Below are positions 5,294 to 7,104 of a stretch of DNA of 7,104 bases, piece after piece. Under the pieces are notes generated by a model. That model searched no databases, was not told the origin of the DNA, and saw only the letters and a program-made list of their open reading frames with translations. The stretch's first letter is position 1. Every line of letters begins with the position of its first letter. The position numbers were made by a program, and so were the translations under genes. The stretch is from Bacteroidia bacterium (lineage in GTDB: Bacteria; Bacteroidota; Bacteroidia; Bacteroidales; UBA12481): contig JAPLDV010000777.1 of the NCBI GenBank assembly GCA_026391235.1, positions 1 through 7,104 of the forward strand, read 5' to 3'.

Positions 5294-6799
5294 ATGAAAT
5301 CAACTCTACTCACCACCCTGCTGCTCACCCCGCTGACTCTTCAGGTCACTGAAAAGCAAAAGCAGGTGAAGCCCAACATCATCATCATCCTCGCCGACGA
5401 CCTCGGCTACGGTGATGTCGGTTGCTACAATCCGGAATCCAAAGTCGCCACCCCAAACCTCGATCGGCTGGCACGCGAAGGGATCCGATTCACCGACGCG
5501 CATGCTCCATCCACGGTCAGCACGCCCAGCCGTTATAGCCTGCTGACCGGCCGGATGGCCTTCCGCATCCCTTATAAAGGAGTCTTTGCCGGTGTGGGTG
5601 GGCCATGTCTCATCAAAGAGGATCAGCTTACCCTGCCGCAAATGCTCCGCAACCAGGGCTATGCCACTGCGATGACGGGCAAATGGCATGTCGGCCTGAG
5701 TTTCTTCGACAAAGAGGGGCAGCGCATTACCCAAGGAGGAGTGGAAGGTGTAAAGATGATCGATTACTCACGCGCGATACCGGACGGGCCGGTTAATCGC
5801 GGTTTCGACCTGTTCTTTGGCACAGCCTGCTGTCCGGCCACCGATTTTCTCTATGCCTTCATCGATGGCGACCGAATTCCGGTGCCACCCACCGGGATGC
5901 TCGACAAGTCGAAACTGCCAAAATATCCTTATGCCGACGACAACCGCGACGGCATGATCGCACCAAACTATGACCTCGAAGAAATTGACATGGTATTCCT
6001 GAAAAAGAGCCGTGAGTTTCTGGAACAACACGCGAAGAGCCAACCGGAGAAGCCCTTCTTCCTCCTTCACTCCATGAATGCAGTGCATCTCCCCTCTTTC
6101 GCATCGAAACAGTTTCAGGGCAGCACCAAAGCGGGACCGCACGGGGATTTCATCCATGAACTCGACTACCTGGAACGACTCGGGATGGCGGACAACACCG
6201 TGGTGATGTTTTCCAGCGACAACGGACCTGAAGTCACGAGCGTCGTTCACATGCGAGCCGACTACGGTCATGACGGCGCACGGCCCTGGCGCGGGATGAA
6301 ACGCGATCAGTGGGAGGGTGGACACCGGGTTCCGTTCATCGTTCGCTGGCCGGGAAAAATCGCATCCGGCAGCACGAGCGACCAGACGGTCTGCCTCACG
6401 GATATCATGGCGACTTGCGCCGCGATATCCGGCACCACGCTGCCGGACAGCGCTGCTGAGGACAGCTTCGATATTCTTCCCTTACTGCTGGGGAAAGAGA
6501 GTGGTGGCACGGTCCGCCCATACACCCTGCACCAGACCATCAGTCTGGCACTCGCCATCCGCAAGGGGCCCTGGAAATACCTCGATCATCGCGGCTCGGG
6601 AGGGAACAATTACAACAATCCTGAGCTGAAACCCTTCGCTCTGCCTGACTCCGCACCGGATGCGCCGGGCCAGCTTTACAACCTTGAAACCGATCCCGGT
6701 GAGACAGTGAATCTCTATTTCAAACACCCGGAGATCGTGCGCGAACTGAAGACCCTGTTGGAAACCAGCAAAGCTCAGGGACGCAGCGGCTTGAAATAA
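5294..6799 (+). CDS. Family S1 sulfatase, Ser-type, exported
   Basis: This is a 501-residue sulfatase that would hydrolyse sulfate esters on a glycan outside the cytoplasm. The ATG at 5294 is chosen because it gives a short signal peptide (MKSTLLTTLLLTPLTLQ) before KPNIIIILADDLGYGD; the earlier start at 5246 adds 16 poorly fitting residues. Visible S1 motifs are metal-binding Asp35-Asp36, the core motif STPSRYSLLTGR with Ser76 at the catalytic position, TGKWHVG (Lys130, His132), His259 in LLHSMNAVHLP, SSDNGPE (Asp309, Asn310) and GMKRDQWEGGHRVPF (Lys336). The C-terminal part has LAIRKGPWKYLDHRGSGGNNY and QLYNLETDPGETVNL, as in arylsulfatase A-like enzymes. Ser76 must be oxidised to formylglycine by an anaerobic sulfatase-maturating radical-SAM enzyme, not seen here. 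At residues 288-293 the sequence passes from HELD directly to YLERLGMADNT; related enzymes usually have about eight more residues here, so a small in-frame deletion is suspected. The next gene starts 15 bases after the stop. The substrate cannot be read from the sequence. Confidence 0.94.
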   Translation: MKSTLLTTLLLTPLTLQVTEKQKQVKPNIIIILADDLGYGDVGCYNPESKVATPNLDRLAREGIRFTDAHAPSTVSTPSRYSLLTGRMAFRIPYKGVFAGVGGPCLIKEDQLTLPQMLRNQGYATAMTGKWHVGLSFFDKEGQRITQGGVEGVKMIDYSRAIPDGPVNRGFDLFFGTACCPATDFLYAFIDGDRIPVPPTGMLDKSKLPKYPYADDNRDGMIAPNYDLEEIDMVFLKKSREFLEQHAKSQPEKPFFLLHSMNAVHLPSFASKQFQGSTKAGPHGDFIHELDYLERLGMADNTVVMFSSDNGPEVTSVVHMRADYGHDGARPWRGMKRDQWEGGHRVPFIVRWPGKIASGSTSDQTVCLTDIMATCAAISGTTLPDSAAEDSFDILPLLLGKESGGTVRPYTLHQTISLALAIRKGPWKYLDHRGSGGNNYNNPELKPFALPDSAPDAPGQLYNLETDPGETVNLYFKHPEIVRELKTLLETSKAQGRSGLK

Positions 6800-6814
6800 T
6801 CAAATCAGTAAATC

Positions 6815-7104
6815 ATGAAAAAACTTGTACTCTGCTTATTTTTCGGCCTGACGGGAGGGATTCTTTTGGCCGGACCACTGGGTTTTGAAACATCGGAATA
6901 TTCTGCCCGCAGACAAAAATTGATGGACCAGATCGATCAGGACGGGCTCCAACTTCTGGACGGGGCAAAGGAAGAATCAGAGAAGTCTCGGGGCATCGAT
7001 GGCATTGCCGAAAGCCTGATCCGGATTCGTGGTTTTCAATGGAAAGACTTCGAGCATTTAATTCGGGCAGCAAAAGAAAAACTCGAGGACAAAACCACGA
7101 AGCC
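6815..7104 (+). CDS. Exported protein of uncertain family, 5' part only
   Basis: The ATG at 6815 opens a frame that continues to the end of the window (96 codons, no stop). It begins with a clear signal peptide: MKKLVLCLFFGLTGGILLAG, with cleavage probably after Ala19. The following segment, YSARRQKLMDQI...DGLQLLDGA (residues 29-51), resembles the N-terminus of aminopeptidase P-type M24 peptidases. The next residues (GIDGIAESLIRIRGFQWKDF, then a charged stretch ending in KEKLED) do not continue that pattern, so the family is left open. It starts 15 bases after the sulfatase stop on the same strand and is probably in the same transcript. Local composition is more AT-rich than the sulfatase. 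The opposite strand has an 86-residue open frame over this stretch, which I regard as a shadow because the plus frame has the signal peptide. Confidence 0.72.
   Translation, partial: MKKLVLCLFFGLTGGILLAGPLGFETSEYSARRQKLMDQIDQDGLQLLDGAKEESEKSRGIDGIAESLIRIRGFQWKDFEHLIRAAKEKLEDKTTK

Noticed and set aside
5768..6325. Minus-strand open frame of 185 residues opposite the sulfatase
   Set aside because: The plus frame carries all S1 sulfatase motifs; the antisense product has no recognisable features.
1..7104. CRISPR array, tRNA or rRNA genes, transposase, SusC/SusD pair
   Set aside because: I saw no regularly spaced repeats, no tRNA-like cloverleaf, no transposase motifs and no TonB-dependent receptor or SusD-like sequence on either strand.

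Overview
The window looks like part of a polysaccharide-degradation locus of a Bacteroidota-like bacterium. The left half has Bacteroidota traits: signal peptides ending in A|Q or S|Q (VTA|Q, VFS|Q), weak or absent Shine-Dalgarno sequences, moderate GC (one sampled 60-base row, 2401-2460, is 40% GC), and a type of secreted GH2 beta-galactosidase common in that phylum. From about 4470 on, the DUF5060/DUF4038 gene and the sulfatase gene are richer in GC (sampled rows: 62% at 4621-4680, 57% at 5401-5460). They may come from another lineage such as the Planctomycetota-Verrucomicrobiota-Lentisphaerota group, or from a different part of a mosaic locus. All genes that can be supported lie on the plus strand.

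Layout: (1) 1-318, the end of a broken HAD (Cof-type) phosphatase gene that runs straight into the signal peptide of the next gene. (2) 239-1894, a secreted 551-residue protein of a family I do not recognise. (3) 1896-4309, a secreted GH2 beta-galactosidase split into two reading frames by an apparent deletion near 3041 that also removes a conserved active-site segment. (4) 4310-4468, a spacer with a small hairpin. (5) 4469-5255, a secreted DUF5060+DUF4038 (GH140-like) glycosidase remnant with an apparent internal deletion, a one-base insertion at 5000 and a lost 3' half. (6) 5294-6799, a family S1 sulfatase with serine at the position converted to formylglycine. (7) 6815-7104, the start of another exported protein, cut by the window edge.

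Functionally, the sulfatase would desulfate a sulfated glycan, the GH2 enzyme would remove beta-linked galactose or related sugars, and the DUF4038 protein would cleave another glycosidic bond. The unknown 551-residue protein is probably co-translated with the GH2 gene, since one base separates them, and is a candidate new component of the system. No SusC/SusD transporter pair, regulator or sulfatase-maturing enzyme is present in the window.

The most striking feature is that four of the six loci look truncated, frameshifted or internally deleted relative to their families. This could be real decay of the locus, or a chimeric or error-prone metagenomic assembly. The sequence alone cannot separate the two.
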